Positions 39,702 through 51,200 of a stretch of DNA of 64,000 nt are shown here, one piece after another (the first letter of the stretch is position 1; every line of letters begins with the position of its first letter). The position numbers and the translations under genes are program-made. Origin of the DNA: Dyella solisilvae (GTDB lineage: Bacteria > Pseudomonadota > Gammaproteobacteria > Xanthomonadales > Rhodanobacteraceae); NCBI RefSeq assembly GCF_003351225.1, contig NZ_QQSY01000001.1, positions 1,338,824 through 1,402,823 of the forward strand, read 5' to 3'. The notes beneath the pieces were generated by a model. The model saw nothing but the letters and a program-made list of their open reading frames with translations, searched no databases and was not told the origin of the DNA.

Positions 39702-40721
39702 TCAGGCGCCTGCGAAGAAGCTGCGGAACGCCGCGATGGTGCGCGCGACACCCTCATCGTCCACATCCAGGTGGGTGACCAGGCGCAGGGTCGGCAGATA
39801 ACCGATGCTGATGCGCACGCCGGCTTCCCGCAAATGGACGTCCAGTTCACGCAGCCGCTCCGCCGGCACGTCGATGAACACCATGTTGGTGAACTGACCC
39901 AGCAGCTTGACGCCCGGAATCTCGCCCAGGCCCGCCGCCAGCGTCACCGCGCGCGCGTGATCGTCGGCCAGGCGGGCGACGTGGTGATCCAGCGCGTACT
40001 GAGCCGCCGCCGCCAGCAGGCCCGCCTGGCGCCAGCCGCCACCGGCCACCTTGCGCCAGCGGCGCGCCTTGTCGATCAGCCCGGCGGAGCCGACCAGCAC
40101 GGATCCGACCGGCGCTCCCAGACCCTTGGAAAGGCACACCGACACGCTGTCGAAGTGCTGCGTGATCGTGCGCGCCGGCACGCCGCCCGCCACCGCCGCA
40201 TTGAACAGGCGCGCGCCGTCCAGATGCAGGCCCAGGCCGCGCTCGCGGGCGAAGTCATGTGCGGCTTTCAGGTAGTCCAGCGGCAGCACGCGCCCATGCC
40301 AGGTGTTCTCCAGCGCCAGCAGGCGGGTTCGCGCGAAGTGCGGGTCGACCGGCTTGATCGCGGCGGCCACCTTGTCCAGCGGCAGCGTGCCGTCGACGTC
40401 GTGCGGGATCGGCTGCGGCTGGATCGAGCCGAGCACCGCGGCGCCGCCGCCCTCGAACTTGTACGTGTGCGCGTCGGCGCCCACCAGATACTCGTCGCCA
40501 CGTTCGCAATGCGCCATCAGCGCCAGCAGGTTCGACTGCGTTCCGGTGGGTACGAACAGCGCGGCCTCGAAGCCGAGGTCGTCGGCCAGGCGGCGCTGCA
40601 GCGCGTTAACGGTGGGATCCTCGCCGTACACGTCGTCGCCCACGGGGGCATCGATCATCGCCGCGCGCATGGCGGCGGTCGGGCGGGTCACGGTGTCACT
40701 GCGCAGGTCGATCGGTTCCAC
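39702..40721 (-). CDS. ltaE: Low-specificity L-threonine aldolase
   Basis: A PLP-dependent enzyme that cleaves L-threonine and allo-threonine to glycine and acetaldehyde. The 339-residue product shows [19 protein letters not shown] at the N terminus, [43 protein letters not shown] near residue 165 and the PLP lysine in [17 protein letters not shown] near residue 195. The start is uncertain: GTG at 40721 or a TTG at 40748; no ATG is near. Confidence 0.9.
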   Translation of the reverse strand: MEPIDLRSDTVTRPTAAMRAAMIDAPVGDDVYGEDPTVNALQRRLADDLGFEAALFVPTGTQSNLLALMAHCERGDEYLVGADAHTYKFEGGGAAVLGSIQPQPIPHDVDGTLPLDKVAAAIKPVDPHFARTRLLALENTWHGRVLPLDYLKAAHDFARERGLGLHLDGARLFNAAVAGGVPARTITQHFDSVSVCLSKGLGAPVGSVLVGSAGLIDKARRWRKVAGGGWRQAGLLAAAAQYALDHHVARLADDHARAVTLAAGLGEIPGVKLLGQFTNMVFIDVPAERLRELDVHLREAGVRISIGYLPTLRLVTHLDVDDEGVARTIAAFRSFFAGA

Positions 40722-40854
40722 GGCGGTTACTCGTTCCAGTAAAGGCAACCAGCTTGAGCATTTGCCATCGACGAGGCAAGCATGGGCACGTCAAGGCCAC
40801 GCGGACCACAGGTGACCAGGCTCGCCGCACAACGTCCATCGGAGGGACCTGCAC

Positions 40855-41133
40855 GTGAACAAGACCGACGTCATCAGGCAAGTCGCCACCAGGACGGGGC
40901 TTCCGCCGGCCCTGTGCGAGGCCGCCCTGAAGGCTTTCGAAGCCACCTGCGGTGACGCGCTCACCGGCGCCTTCACGGGCCAGCGACACAATCATTCCCA
41001 TGTCGTCGCGGAAATGGTTCATCGCACTGGCGCGAGCGCCGAAGATTGCGCCCAGCTCCTCAAGGCCTTTGAACAGGTGCTTGATGAAGCGTTGCGTGAC
41101 AAGTTGGGTTTCAAGGGCAAGCGGCCTCGCTAA
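40855..41133 (+). CDS. Small protein built of two HU-arm-like helical repeats
   Basis: A 92-residue protein with a GTG start at 40855 and GGAGGGA eight bases upstream. Residues 1-36 (MNKTDVIRQVATRTGLPPAL and on) resemble the N-terminal helical dimerisation arm of HU/IHF proteins. Residues 48-86 (HVVAEMVHRTGASAEDCAQL and on) repeat the same pattern: VV/DVI-x-x-xxxRTG-S/L-...-C...LLKAFE...-EAL. There is no beta saddle or DNA-contacting proline arm. It may be an HU-derived dimer or an HU-interacting protein. The name of the family is not known to me. Confidence 0.7.
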   Translation: MNKTDVIRQVATRTGLPPALCEAALKAFEATCGDALTGAFTGQRHNHSHVVAEMVHRTGASAEDCAQLLKAFEQVLDEALRDKLGFKGKRPR

Positions 41134-41217
41134 CACGCCGTCGCCGCGGCGATTCCGCTAGGCTGCCAGGCGCCGGTCCGCGCTTCACGGTGAACCCAAC
41201 GCAAGGATGTCGTCGCC

Positions 41218-42966
41218 ATGTCGTTCCTGCGTCTGTACCTGCGCGTCATTGCCCTGCTCGCCCCGGAGCAGAGGCTTGCGACCACCCTGGCGCTGGCCAA
41301 CCTTGCGCTCGCCGGCGTGTTCTTCCTGGAGCCGCTGTTGTTCGGCAAGGTCGTGGACGCGCTCGCCGGCAGCCCCGGCAAGGCGCCGCGACTGATCGCG
41401 CTGTGGGCCGGCGTCGGCTTCGCCGGCGTGCTGGCCAACGTGTGGGTGTCGCTGCATGCCGATCGCCTGGCGCATCGACGCCGACTTGCCGCCATCGCGG
41501 TGTTCTTCGAACACGCTGCATCGATGCCGCTGTCCTTCCACGGCGAATATCACACGGGCCGCCTGTCGCGCATCATGAACGTCGGCGTGGGCAACCTGTT
41601 CAACCTGTGGTTGAGCTTTTTTCGCGAGCACCTGGCGACGCTGCTGTCGATCCTGGTGATGGTACCGGTGGCGCTGTGGCTCAACTGGAAGCTGGCGCTG
41701 CTGATGATCGCCCTGCTGCTGTGCTTCTCCGTATTCAACGCGGTGGCCGTGCAACGCACGCACAAGGCGCAAGGCGAGGTGGAAGAACTCCATCACGAGA
41801 TCGCTACCCGCGCCGGCGACGTGTTCGGCAACGTGACCGTGGTGCAGAGCTTCACCCGGCTTGCGGCCGAGTCGCGCGCCCTGCGGGAGATGATGACGCG
41901 CACGCTCGATGCGCAATATCCGGTGCTGCGCGGCTGGGCGATCCTCTCGGTGCTCAACCGCGCGGCCAGCACGCTCACCATTGTGGCGATCTTCGCCGTG
42001 GGCGCGACGTTGCACGCGCGGGGCGAGATCAGCGTGGGCGGCATTGTCAGCTTCGTGGGTTTCTCGATGCTGCTGATCGGCAGGCTTGAGCAGTTCGCCA
42101 CCTTTCTCTCCAACCTGTTCTTCCAGTCGCAGTCGCTGCGCGATTTCTTCACCGTGCTGGATCGCAAGCCCGAGATTGAGGACCGCCCTGGCGCCATCGT
42201 GTTGCCGCGTCTGCGTGGCGAGGTGGTGTTCGAGCAGGTCAGCTTCGGCTACGACCCGGTACAGCCAGCGCTGCACGACCTGAGCTTTCGCGCGGAGCCT
42301 GGCAGCACCATCGCGCTGGTGGGGCCCACCGGCGCCGGCAAGAGCACCGCGCTCAGCCTGCTCTATCGCGCCTACGACCCCAGCGCCGGCCGCGTCACTG
42401 TCGACGACCACGACGTGCGCGAAGTGACGCTGGAATCGCTGCGACAGAACATCGGCGTGGTGTTCCAGGATCCGGGCATGTTCTACCGGTCGATCCTGGA
42501 CAACCTGCGCATAGGCAAGCCCGATGCCGACCTTACCGAGATCGAGAAGGCGGTCGCCTCCGCCGAGGCCGCGGCCTTCATCGCGCGCAAGCCGGAAGGT
42601 CTGGAGACCATGGTGGCCGAGCGTGGCCGCTCCCTATCCGGCGGCGAACGCCAGCGCCTGGCCATCGCCCGCGCGATGCTCAAGGACGCGCCGATCCTGA
42701 TCCTCGACGAAGCCACCAGCGCACTCGACAACGCCACCGAAGCACGCATTCAGCGCGCGCTGGATCGACTCACTGAGGGACGCACCACCTTCGTGATCGC
42801 CCACCGTCTCTCCACCGTGCGCCACGCCGACCTGATCCTGGTGCTGGACCAGGGGCGATTGGTGGAACAGGGGAAGTTCGACGAACTGATAGCCGAAGGC
42901 GGATTGTTTGCGCGTCTCGCGGAAGATGGAAAGTTTGCGCCGGATGCGGAAGTGACAGAGGAGTAG
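41218..42966 (+). CDS. NdvA/ChvA-like glucan ABC exporter (fused permease and ATPase)
   Basis: A 582-residue half-transporter with six membrane segments (residues 15-290) and a C-terminal nucleotide-binding domain: Walker A VGPTGAGKSTALSLL near residue 365, signature LSGGERQRLAIARAM near residue 475, Walker B ILILDEATSALDN. The N terminus (FLRLYLRVIALLAPEQ, FLEPLLFGKVVDAL) follows the pattern of NdvA/ChvA exporters of cyclic beta-1,2-glucan more than lipid A flippases. No glucan synthase is nearby, so the substrate stays open. It would work as a homodimer in the inner membrane. Confidence 0.82.
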   Translation: MSFLRLYLRVIALLAPEQRLATTLALANLALAGVFFLEPLLFGKVVDALAGSPGKAPRLIALWAGVGFAGVLANVWVSLHADRLAHRRRLAAIAVFFEHAASMPLSFHGEYHTGRLSRIMNVGVGNLFNLWLSFFREHLATLLSILVMVPVALWLNWKLALLMIALLLCFSVFNAVAVQRTHKAQGEVEELHHEIATRAGDVFGNVTVVQSFTRLAAESRALREMMTRTLDAQYPVLRGWAILSVLNRAASTLTIVAIFAVGATLHARGEISVGGIVSFVGFSMLLIGRLEQFATFLSNLFFQSQSLRDFFTVLDRKPEIEDRPGAIVLPRLRGEVVFEQVSFGYDPVQPALHDLSFRAEPGSTIALVGPTGAGKSTALSLLYRAYDPSAGRVTVDDHDVREVTLESLRQNIGVVFQDPGMFYRSILDNLRIGKPDADLTEIEKAVASAEAAAFIARKPEGLETMVAERGRSLSGGERQRLAIARAMLKDAPILILDEATSALDNATEARIQRALDRLTEGRTTFVIAHRLSTVRHADLILVLDQGRLVEQGKFDELIAEGGLFARLAEDGKFAPDAEVTEE

Positions 42967-43010
42967 CTAAGAGATAGGAGATGTCATCGCGAGCACCCGC
43001 CCCTCACCCA

Positions 43011-43034
43011 ACCCTCTCCCCGGAGGGGAGAGGG
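43011..43034. repeat. Short G+C-rich palindrome downstream of the NdvA-like gene
   Basis: CCTCTCCCC and GGGGAGAGG flank two bases near 43012-43034, preceded by CCCCTCACCCAA. The type recurs between genes in many proteobacteria. It lacks a U tract; partial terminator or REP-like function is possible. Confidence 0.5.
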
Positions 43035-43062
43035 AGCGAAAAGCGAATCGGCGAGGCATATT

Positions 43063-43459
43063 GTTTTAAGCCCTCAGTACAACGCCGCCCCGCGGTGTAG
43101 CCGCTGTCCGTGAGGTACCACGCGACGAATTCGGCTTGCCGCAGTCGTCCGGTCTTGTATTACATGCAGTGCTGCGCACCCTCAGGGCGATGGCGCGTTG
43201 CGGGGTAGCCGCAGTCCGCGAGGTACCACGTCACCGATCCGACTAGCTACAGTCGCCCGGGCTTGTATTCCGCATATTGCTACGAGCCCTTAAGGCCATT
43301 TTCTTTGGGTTACTTTTCTTTTGGGCCAGCAAAAGAAAAGTGACTCGAGCGTCGGCAGACGATCGAAACGCCCGCCGCGTAGGCGGCAAGCTGGCGGGGC
43401 GCCTCAGGGGAAGCCAAGAGCCAAGTCACTGGATCCCAGCCTTCGCTGGGATGACGAGT
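43063..43459. repeat. Composite dispersed repeat, copy B
   Basis: This 397-bp stretch matches 12409-12846 in reverse complement, starting GTTTTAAGcCCTCAGTAC and ending with the REP-like palindrome CCCAGCCTTCGCTGGGATGA. Its internal stem-loop has 11-bp arms (43312-43322 and 43331-43341), one base pair longer than in copy A, with the same GGGCCAGC loop. Both 20-bp CATTGCCACC-type units of copy A are cleanly missing here. It lies in the gap between the NdvA-like gene and lptG. Confidence 0.85.
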
Positions 43460-43684
43460 CTGGGAGCGTGAGGATGACCCTGCGGGAGTTCTCCTCGCTT
43501 CGCACACCGTCCCACTTAACCCACCCGCGGCTGTTGAAAAACGCCTCGCGGGGATGGCGAGATGAAAGACTGAGGCGAAAGGATTGCGCGCACAAAGTGC
43601 GCCAATCCGGGATTGAGGGTGGCGGCTCCATCACGCCCTCCACCCAATCTTTTCTACTCGTGCGAACCGGCAGAAAAAGCAAAA

Positions 43685-44785
43685 TCACCCGTGCTTGCGG
43701 AAATACAACCAGGCCGCCAATGCGAGGATCACCGCCGGCAAAAGATTCGCCAGCAGCGGCGGCACACCGTACACGGTGCCGAAACTCACCATCGCCTTCT
43801 GCAGGAAGTACCAGCCAATCGCCAGCAGCATGCCGATGAACATGCGCTTGCCCAGGCCGCCAGAACGCAACGTGCCGAACGAGAACGGCATCGCGCACAG
43901 CACCAGCACCAGCACATTGAGCGGATACAGCGCGCGGCCCCAGAAGGCGTTGGCGTACGCGCCCGGATTCTGCCCGTTCTGCTCCAGGTAGCTGATGTTG
44001 CGCCGCAGGTCGCGCATCGGCTGGTACTGCGGCTGGATCACCGACAACTCCAGCACCTGCGGGTTGAGCCTGGAATCCCAGCGTTCACTGGCGACGGTGC
44101 TGCTGTGGGCGCCGGTGTCGTCAAGCGTGGTGCTGCGCACCTTGTTCATCACCCACTGGTGGCCATCGTGTTCGGCCGTCTGCGCCCAGTCGAAGCGGGC
44201 CACCTGGCCATCCGGGGTCAGCGTGAAGACACGCACGTCGTGCAGCTGGACGACATTGTGCGTCTGGGTGCGTTGAACCGTAACGCCCCTGGCGTTGACC
44301 ACGCGTTCGCCGTCGCGCGCCCACAGGCCGGAAGCACTGCCGACGCCAACGTTGTTGGAGCGCAAGCGCAGCTGCATGGCCTGGGCCTGCTGGTCGCCCC
44401 ATGGCGCCGCCGTTTCGCCCAGGATCACCACGCCAAGGATGAGGATGGCCACCACGCCCACCGCCGAGACGGCGATGCGCAACTTGGAAAGGCCGCAGGC
44501 GCGCAAGGCGGTGAGCTCGTTGGTGGCGGCAAGGCCGCCGAGGCCAAGCAGGCCGCCAATCAGCGCCGCGTTGCCGAACATCTCGTAAAGGCGGCGCGGG
44601 AAGGTCACCAGCACGTACACGATCGCGTTGGTCACCGTGTAGCCGTTCTTGCCCACGTTGCCGAGCTGGCGCATGAGCTGGACCACGGCGTCGAGCCCGG
44701 TGATCACCAGCCACACCATCAGCATCGAGCCGAGCACGGTGGTGCCGACCAGCCAGTCGACGCGGCGAATGCGCAGGGCGGCCAT
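43685..44785 (-). CDS. lptG: LPS export ABC transporter permease LptG
   Basis: LptG and LptF form the permease of the LptB2FGC complex that extracts LPS from the inner membrane. The 366-residue product has the family layout: a first pair of membrane segments (VDWLVGTTVLGSMLMVWLVI), ELTALRACGLSKLRIAVS near residue 90 (coupling-helix region for LptB), a large periplasmic beta-jellyroll domain (about 130-270) and three C-terminal segments. Its start directly abuts the lptF stop at 44785. Confidence 0.95.
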   Translation of the reverse strand: MAALRIRRVDWLVGTTVLGSMLMVWLVITGLDAVVQLMRQLGNVGKNGYTVTNAIVYVLVTFPRRLYEMFGNAALIGGLLGLGGLAATNELTALRACGLSKLRIAVSAVGVVAILILGVVILGETAAPWGDQQAQAMQLRLRSNNVGVGSASGLWARDGERVVNARGVTVQRTQTHNVVQLHDVRVFTLTPDGQVARFDWAQTAEHDGHQWVMNKVRSTTLDDTGAHSSTVASERWDSRLNPQVLELSVIQPQYQPMRDLRRNISYLEQNGQNPGAYANAFWGRALYPLNVLVLVLCAMPFSFGTLRSGGLGKRMFIGMLLAIGWYFLQKAMVSFGTVYGVPPLLANLLPAVILALAAWLYFRKHG

Positions 44786-45888
44786 CAGGCGCCTGCCTTT
44801 CGCGGCTTACGCTCGACGTACTGGCTGCGGAACATATGGGCGGCGATGCCGAACACGATGAAGGTCACCATCCACATGGGGCCCGAATGGTGCCAGTGGC
44901 CCTTGATGATCTGGCCGCGGCACAGCGCCAGCAGCAGGTAATACAGGTAGAACGCGAGCACGGCCAGCAGCAGTCGTCCGAAGCGAGGCTCGCGTGGACT
45001 CTGGCGTGACAGCGGCAGGGCCAGCGCAAGCAGCACCAGCGTCATCGCCGGGGCGATGGTGCGCCAGGCGAATTCCGCGCGCGCGTCGGGGGTGTCGGTG
45101 CGCAGCAGCTGCAAGGTGCCGAGCGAGTGCGCGGGATCTTCGTCGTCGTTGTCCGACTGCACGTTGTCCAGCGAGGCGTCGTTGCGCTCGTACTTCATCT
45201 TGCGCCAGTTGTCCGCGCCCAGCGGGATGTCGTACTGCCAGCCGTTCCACAGCGCCAGGAAGCGGCCGTTGCCGTCGGTCTCCTGGTACAGCTGCCCATG
45301 CTTGCCGGTCACGATCTTGAGGTGCGGCACATTGTCGTGGCCGGTGCGCTCGGTGGCGATGAAGGTATTGCCCAGCGTGCTGCCGTCGCGGCTGAGTTCA
45401 TCCACGAAGATGATGCCGCCGCGGCCCGGCAGCTCGGTGAAGCGCCCGGCGTCCAGGCCCGCCGCGATCACCGAACGATTGGCCGCCGCCACCAGCTGGT
45501 CGGAGGTGCGCGACGCCCACGGGCCCAGCCACAGCGATACGGCGCCCACCATGATGGCCACGCCCGCCGCGAGTAGCCCCATCGGACGCAGCAGGCCCGA
45601 TGCCCCCATCCCGGAGGAGGCCAACACGTGCATCTCGCTTTCGCGCCACATGCGCCCCAGGGCCAGCAGCACGCCGAGGAAGGCCGACAGCGGCAGCAGC
45701 GTGGTGAGGCCGTCGAGCATGTTCAGGCCCAGCACCTGGAACATCACGCTGGCAGGGAAGCTGCCATTGGCCACCTGCTGCAGCACGTGCGCAAACGAGA
45801 TGCCGGACATGATGGCCAGCAACACGATGGCGGTGGCGGCTACGGTCTGGGCCAGCTCACGCAGGAAATAACGATCGAGGATGCTCAG
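44785..45888 (-). CDS. lptF: LPS export ABC transporter permease LptF, probable CTG start
   Basis: The partner permease of LptG. From an in-frame CTG at 45888 the product is 367 residues and begins with the typical (M)SILDRYFLRELAQTVAATAI before the first membrane segment. The first usual start codon in frame is a GTG at 45825, which would cut 21 residues including half of that segment. AGGA lies six bases before the CTG, and an in-frame TGA stands four codons before it. Later features are SEMHVLASSGMGASGLLRPM (coupling region), the periplasmic jellyroll and three C-terminal segments. Confidence 0.85.
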   Translation of the reverse strand: MSILDRYFLRELAQTVAATAIVLLAIMSGISFAHVLQQVANGSFPASVMFQVLGLNMLDGLTTLLPLSAFLGVLLALGRMWRESEMHVLASSGMGASGLLRPMGLLAAGVAIMVGAVSLWLGPWASRTSDQLVAAANRSVIAAGLDAGRFTELPGRGGIIFVDELSRDGSTLGNTFIATERTGHDNVPHLKIVTGKHGQLYQETDGNGRFLALWNGWQYDIPLGADNWRKMKYERNDASLDNVQSDNDDEDPAHSLGTLQLLRTDTPDARAEFAWRTIAPAMTLVLLALALPLSRQSPREPRFGRLLLAVLAFYLYYLLLALCRGQIIKGHWHHSGPMWMVTFIVFGIAAHMFRSQYVERKPRKAGA

Positions 45889-46097
45889 AACCAGTCCTCA
45901 CGCACGCAGTGACCCACCCGGCGCTGGGCCGTGCGGGGCGAGAAACAACGGTCAAGTGTACGTGCTCTTACCCCGCTCATGGGGACTGTTTCTCGACATG
46001 CGATAAGATGAAGGGCTTGGCGCCGCCCCGTCCGGGGGTCGGCAATCCCCAAGTCTAGCCTGTCCGGGCCTTTCCGGACCTTTCTGCAGGACATGAC

Positions 46098-47588
<1,491 letters not shown>

Positions 47589-47597
47589 GATCCAGCA

Positions 47598-47643
47598 GTG
47601 AGAAGTGAGAGAAAGCAGTACTCGCCTCTCTCTCGCTTCTCAC
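47598..47643. repeat. Long stem-loop between pepA and holC
   Basis: GTGAGAAGtGAGAGA (47598-47612) pairs with TCTCTCgCTTCTCAC (47629-47643) in a 15-bp stem with one mismatch (G-U in RNA on one strand) and a 16-base loop. No U tract follows. It could slow exonucleases or modulate read-through into holC, which starts 26 bases later. Confidence 0.65.
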
Positions 47644-47668
47644 TCCTCTCCACTCACTCCTCGCCCTT

Positions 47669-48091
47669 ATGCCCCGCGCCGATTTCTACCTGATCGACAA
47701 GCCGCGCTTCCGCGAACAGCCACTGCTACTGGTGTGCGAGCTGGCCAAGCGTGCTCATGCCGCGCAGCAGCCCACGATGGTGCTGGCTCGCGACTTCGCG
47801 CAGGCCGAGGCGATCGACGAGCTGTTGTGGGAGTTCGATCCGGACGGCTTCATCTCGCACCAGCTGGCGGGCGATGACGACGACCAGTTCACCGCGGTGT
47901 TGATCGTGCCGCCCGGCATCGACACGGCCGATCGTCCGATGCTGATCAACCTGCGTGAAGATTGCGCTCCCGGCCGCTACGACCGCGTGCTGGAAGTGGT
48001 GGCCGCCGATCCGGCCGAACGCGACGGTTCGCGCACGCGCTGGACCGAGTACAAGCGGCGCGGCTTCGAGGTCAACAAGTTCGACATGTAG
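47669..48091 (+). CDS. holC: DNA polymerase III chi subunit
   Basis: HolC links the clamp loader to single-strand-binding protein. The 140-residue product starts MPRADFYLIDKPRFREQPLL and contains LCELAKRAHAAQQPTMVLAR-type and DELLWEFDPDGFISHQLA blocks typical of chi. It follows pepA by 80 bp. ATG is at 47669. Confidence 0.93.
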   Translation: MPRADFYLIDKPRFREQPLLLVCELAKRAHAAQQPTMVLARDFAQAEAIDELLWEFDPDGFISHQLAGDDDDQFTAVLIVPPGIDTADRPMLINLREDCAPGRYDRVLEVVAADPAERDGSRTRWTEYKRRGFEVNKFDM

Positions 48092-48102
48092 GGCCGGCAT
48101 TG

Positions 48103-48133
48103 CTGCAGAAGGGCGCACTGCGCGCGCCTGCAG
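48103..48133. repeat. CTGCAG-flanked GCGC palindrome after holC
   Basis: CTGCAGAAGGGCGC and GCGCGCCTGCAG-like arms form an imperfect stem between the convergent holC and the hybrid kinase gene. It resembles the perfect palindrome at 39660-39688 and probably belongs to the same repeat type. Confidence 0.5.
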
Positions 48134-48222
48134 CGCCACGTTGCATCGCCAGCCTCGCTTCTTCCCGGCATTCACGGTCCCGCATCGGCGTCGTGAACGC
48201 CGGCCGCGCACGGGACGCCCTC

Positions 48223-51200
48223 TTACATATCCGCTACGTGGGCGAACGAGGGAGATGCGGCGAGCTGTTCGTTGATCGCATCCATCAGCTGCTCACCGGT
48301 GAGCGGCTTGCGCAGGAAGCCGTCCATCCCCGCCTCGCGCGCACGCGTCTCCTCATCACCACCGGAGCGCGCCGTGATGGCGATGATCGGCATGCGCTGG
48401 CCCGGCTCTTCACGCTGACGGATCAGCCGCGCGATCTGGAACCCGTCGATGCCAGGCAGGTCGAGGTCGAGCAGGATCACGTCGCACCGCGCCTGCGCCA
48501 ATTCAGCCAGCGCGGCGAGGCCGTTGCCGACGTACCGCACTTCCTGTCCGGCGCGTTCGAGCAGGCCGCGTATCACCGCCGCCACGATCACATCGTCTTC
48601 CACCAGCAGCACACGCAGGCGGCGTGACGACTGGCTGGCCTGGCGCGCGACCACGGCGGTGGCCGGTTCCTGCGCCACCGCCAGCGGCAGGCGCACGTGG
48701 AACGTGCTGCCGAAGGCGACCTTCGATTCCAGCTCGATGCTGCCGCCCATCATCGCCACCAGCTCGCGGCAGATGGCCAGGCCCAGTCCGCTGCCGGCGC
48801 GGCGCTGCGGGCCGGTGACCTGCTCGAAACGCTGGAACAGGCGAGCCTGGCTCGCCTCCGGAATACCGGGACCGGTGTCGATGATGCTGAAACGCAGGCC
48901 GTCGTCGGTACGCTGCGCGCGCAGGGTGACGCTGCCGCGCTCGGTGAACTTCAGCGCGTTGTTCGCAAGATTGAGCAGCACCTGCTTGATGCGCACCGCA
49001 TCGCCCACCATGCGGTGCGGCAGCTCGCCGATGACCTCGACGTTGAAGCGCAGGCCCTTGGCGCGCGCCTGGCCCAGCTCGAGCTGCGCCACGTCGTTGA
49101 CCAGCGCGAGCGGATCGAACGGCGCGCTTTCCAGCTCCAGCTTGCCCGCTTCAATGCGCGCCAGGTCGAGCGCATCGTTGAGCAGCTTCAGCAGCATGCC
49201 GCCCGAACGCTGCATGGCCTCGGCATAGCCGCGCTGGGTGTCACTCAGCGAGGTGCTGAGCAGCAGTTCGGCCATGCCCATCACGCCGGTCATCGGCGTG
49301 CGGATCTCATGGCTGAGGGTGGCGAGGAATTGCGTCTTGGCCGCGCTGGCCTGCTCGGCCAGTCGACTGCGCTGTTCAACCAGCTGGATCTGATGGCGCT
49401 GCGCCAGGCGGCGTCGCCATGCCTGCAGCGCCAGCCACATCAGCAGCACGACGATCAGCACGTAGCCGCACCACGCCCACCAGCGGGACCACGGCGGCGA
49501 CTGCACATGGATGTGCAGCGGTTGGGTCAGGCTGCCCCACACGCCGCCCGCGCCCGCGGCCGTCACGGCAAGCGTGTAGTCGCCGGCGCCCAGGCCGGCG
49601 AAATCGCGCTCGCCACGGCTGGCGGTGTCGACCCAGGCGCTGTCCACGCCTTCCAGTCGGAAGCGGTAGTGATTGGCGGCCGGGTCGATGTAGGAGAACA
49701 CGCGGGCCTCGACGTTGAGACCGCGGTCCTTCCATCCGAGGAACAGTTGGCCGGAAGCCGGCACCGGCAGGTGCTGCAGCACGCCGTCGCGCGACACGGT
49801 GATGCGCGTGACCGACACCGGCGGCGGCGTGGCGTGTTCGTCGACGCGGTCGGGATTGAAGCCCATCACGCCACCCAAGGTCGGCGCGTAGATCGTGCCG
49901 TCGGGCATGCGTGCGAAGCCGCGCAGGAATTCACCGTTGCTCAGGCCATCCTGCAGTCCCAGCTGGCGGAATTGTCCGCTTGCCGGATCGAAGCGCCACA
50001 GGCCGTCGCGCCCCAGGATCCAGACCCGGCCATGCTGGTCCACCGCAATGTCCACCACGTTGATCGACGGCCAGCCGCGCGCCGCGTCGACCTTGCGGTC
50101 CAGCGCCAAGGCGTCGCCCGCGTAGTGGTAGTGCTCCAGGCCGTCGGGCCGCGCCAACCAGAGGCCATCGGCGCTGAAGTCGAAGGCGTCAACCGCCTCG
50201 TCCTGGTTCACCCCGGGTGCCGGTTCGAAATGCTCGTAGTTGCGCGCCAGCCGCATCAGGCCGCCGTCGCTCGCGTACCAGAACGTGCCGTGCTTCAGCG
50301 TGATCTGGCTGCCCCAGCGCACCTTTTCCTGCGCCGGCACGAACGGCACCGGGGTCACCGCCAGACTCTCCTGGTCCACGCGGAACAGGCCCTCGCCGAA
50401 GGTGCGCGCGTACAGCTTGCCGTCGGGTCCCGGCTCCACCTCCAGCGGATGCTTCATGCCCTGCGCGTTGCCCTGCACCAGGTCGAGCTGGCCGTGGTCA
50501 TATCGGTACAGGCCACCCTGCACGGTGATCCACAGGCGACCCTGCGCGTCTTCCGTCATGCCCAGCACGTCGCCGCGCAGCCCCGACAAGACGTGCTCTA
50601 CCTGTCCGCTGGAGGGCCACAGGCGGTCCACGCGACCCTTGCGCTCGCCGACCCAGATCGCGCCGTCGCTGCCGCGCGCCACGGCATAGGCCACCGAGTC
50701 GCGCAGGCTGTCGTCATCGTCGGGGATGTGGGTGAAGCGGCTGACGCTGCTCCATCCCGGCGCCAGATAGGCGACGCCGCCGTCGAAGAGCGCGATCCAC
50801 AGGCCGCCCTCGTTGTCCGGCTGGATCTGCCACACCCACGTGCCCGGCAGGTTGCCATGCAGCACCGGCTGATCGGTCACGGCCAGGATCGGCTTGCCGG
50901 GGCCACTTTGCAGGAACAGGCCGCGCTGGGTGCCCACCCAAAGCCGCCCCGCCCCATCCCTCGCGCTGCTCAGCACGTTGGCTTCGGGTATCTCTCCGCG
51001 GCCCAGCTGCCGCGCCACATCGTCGGCCCCGATGGTGAACAGGCCGTGCGAGGAGGCAAGTCGAACCTGGTCACCATTCCCTTCGATGCGCCAGGCATCC
51101 AGGGTCAACCCGGGGATCTCGGCCTTGATCGGGTGGAACTCGCCGGCGTCGTCACGGCGGAAGATGCCATTGTCGCTGCCGACCCACAGCTGCCCGCGCG

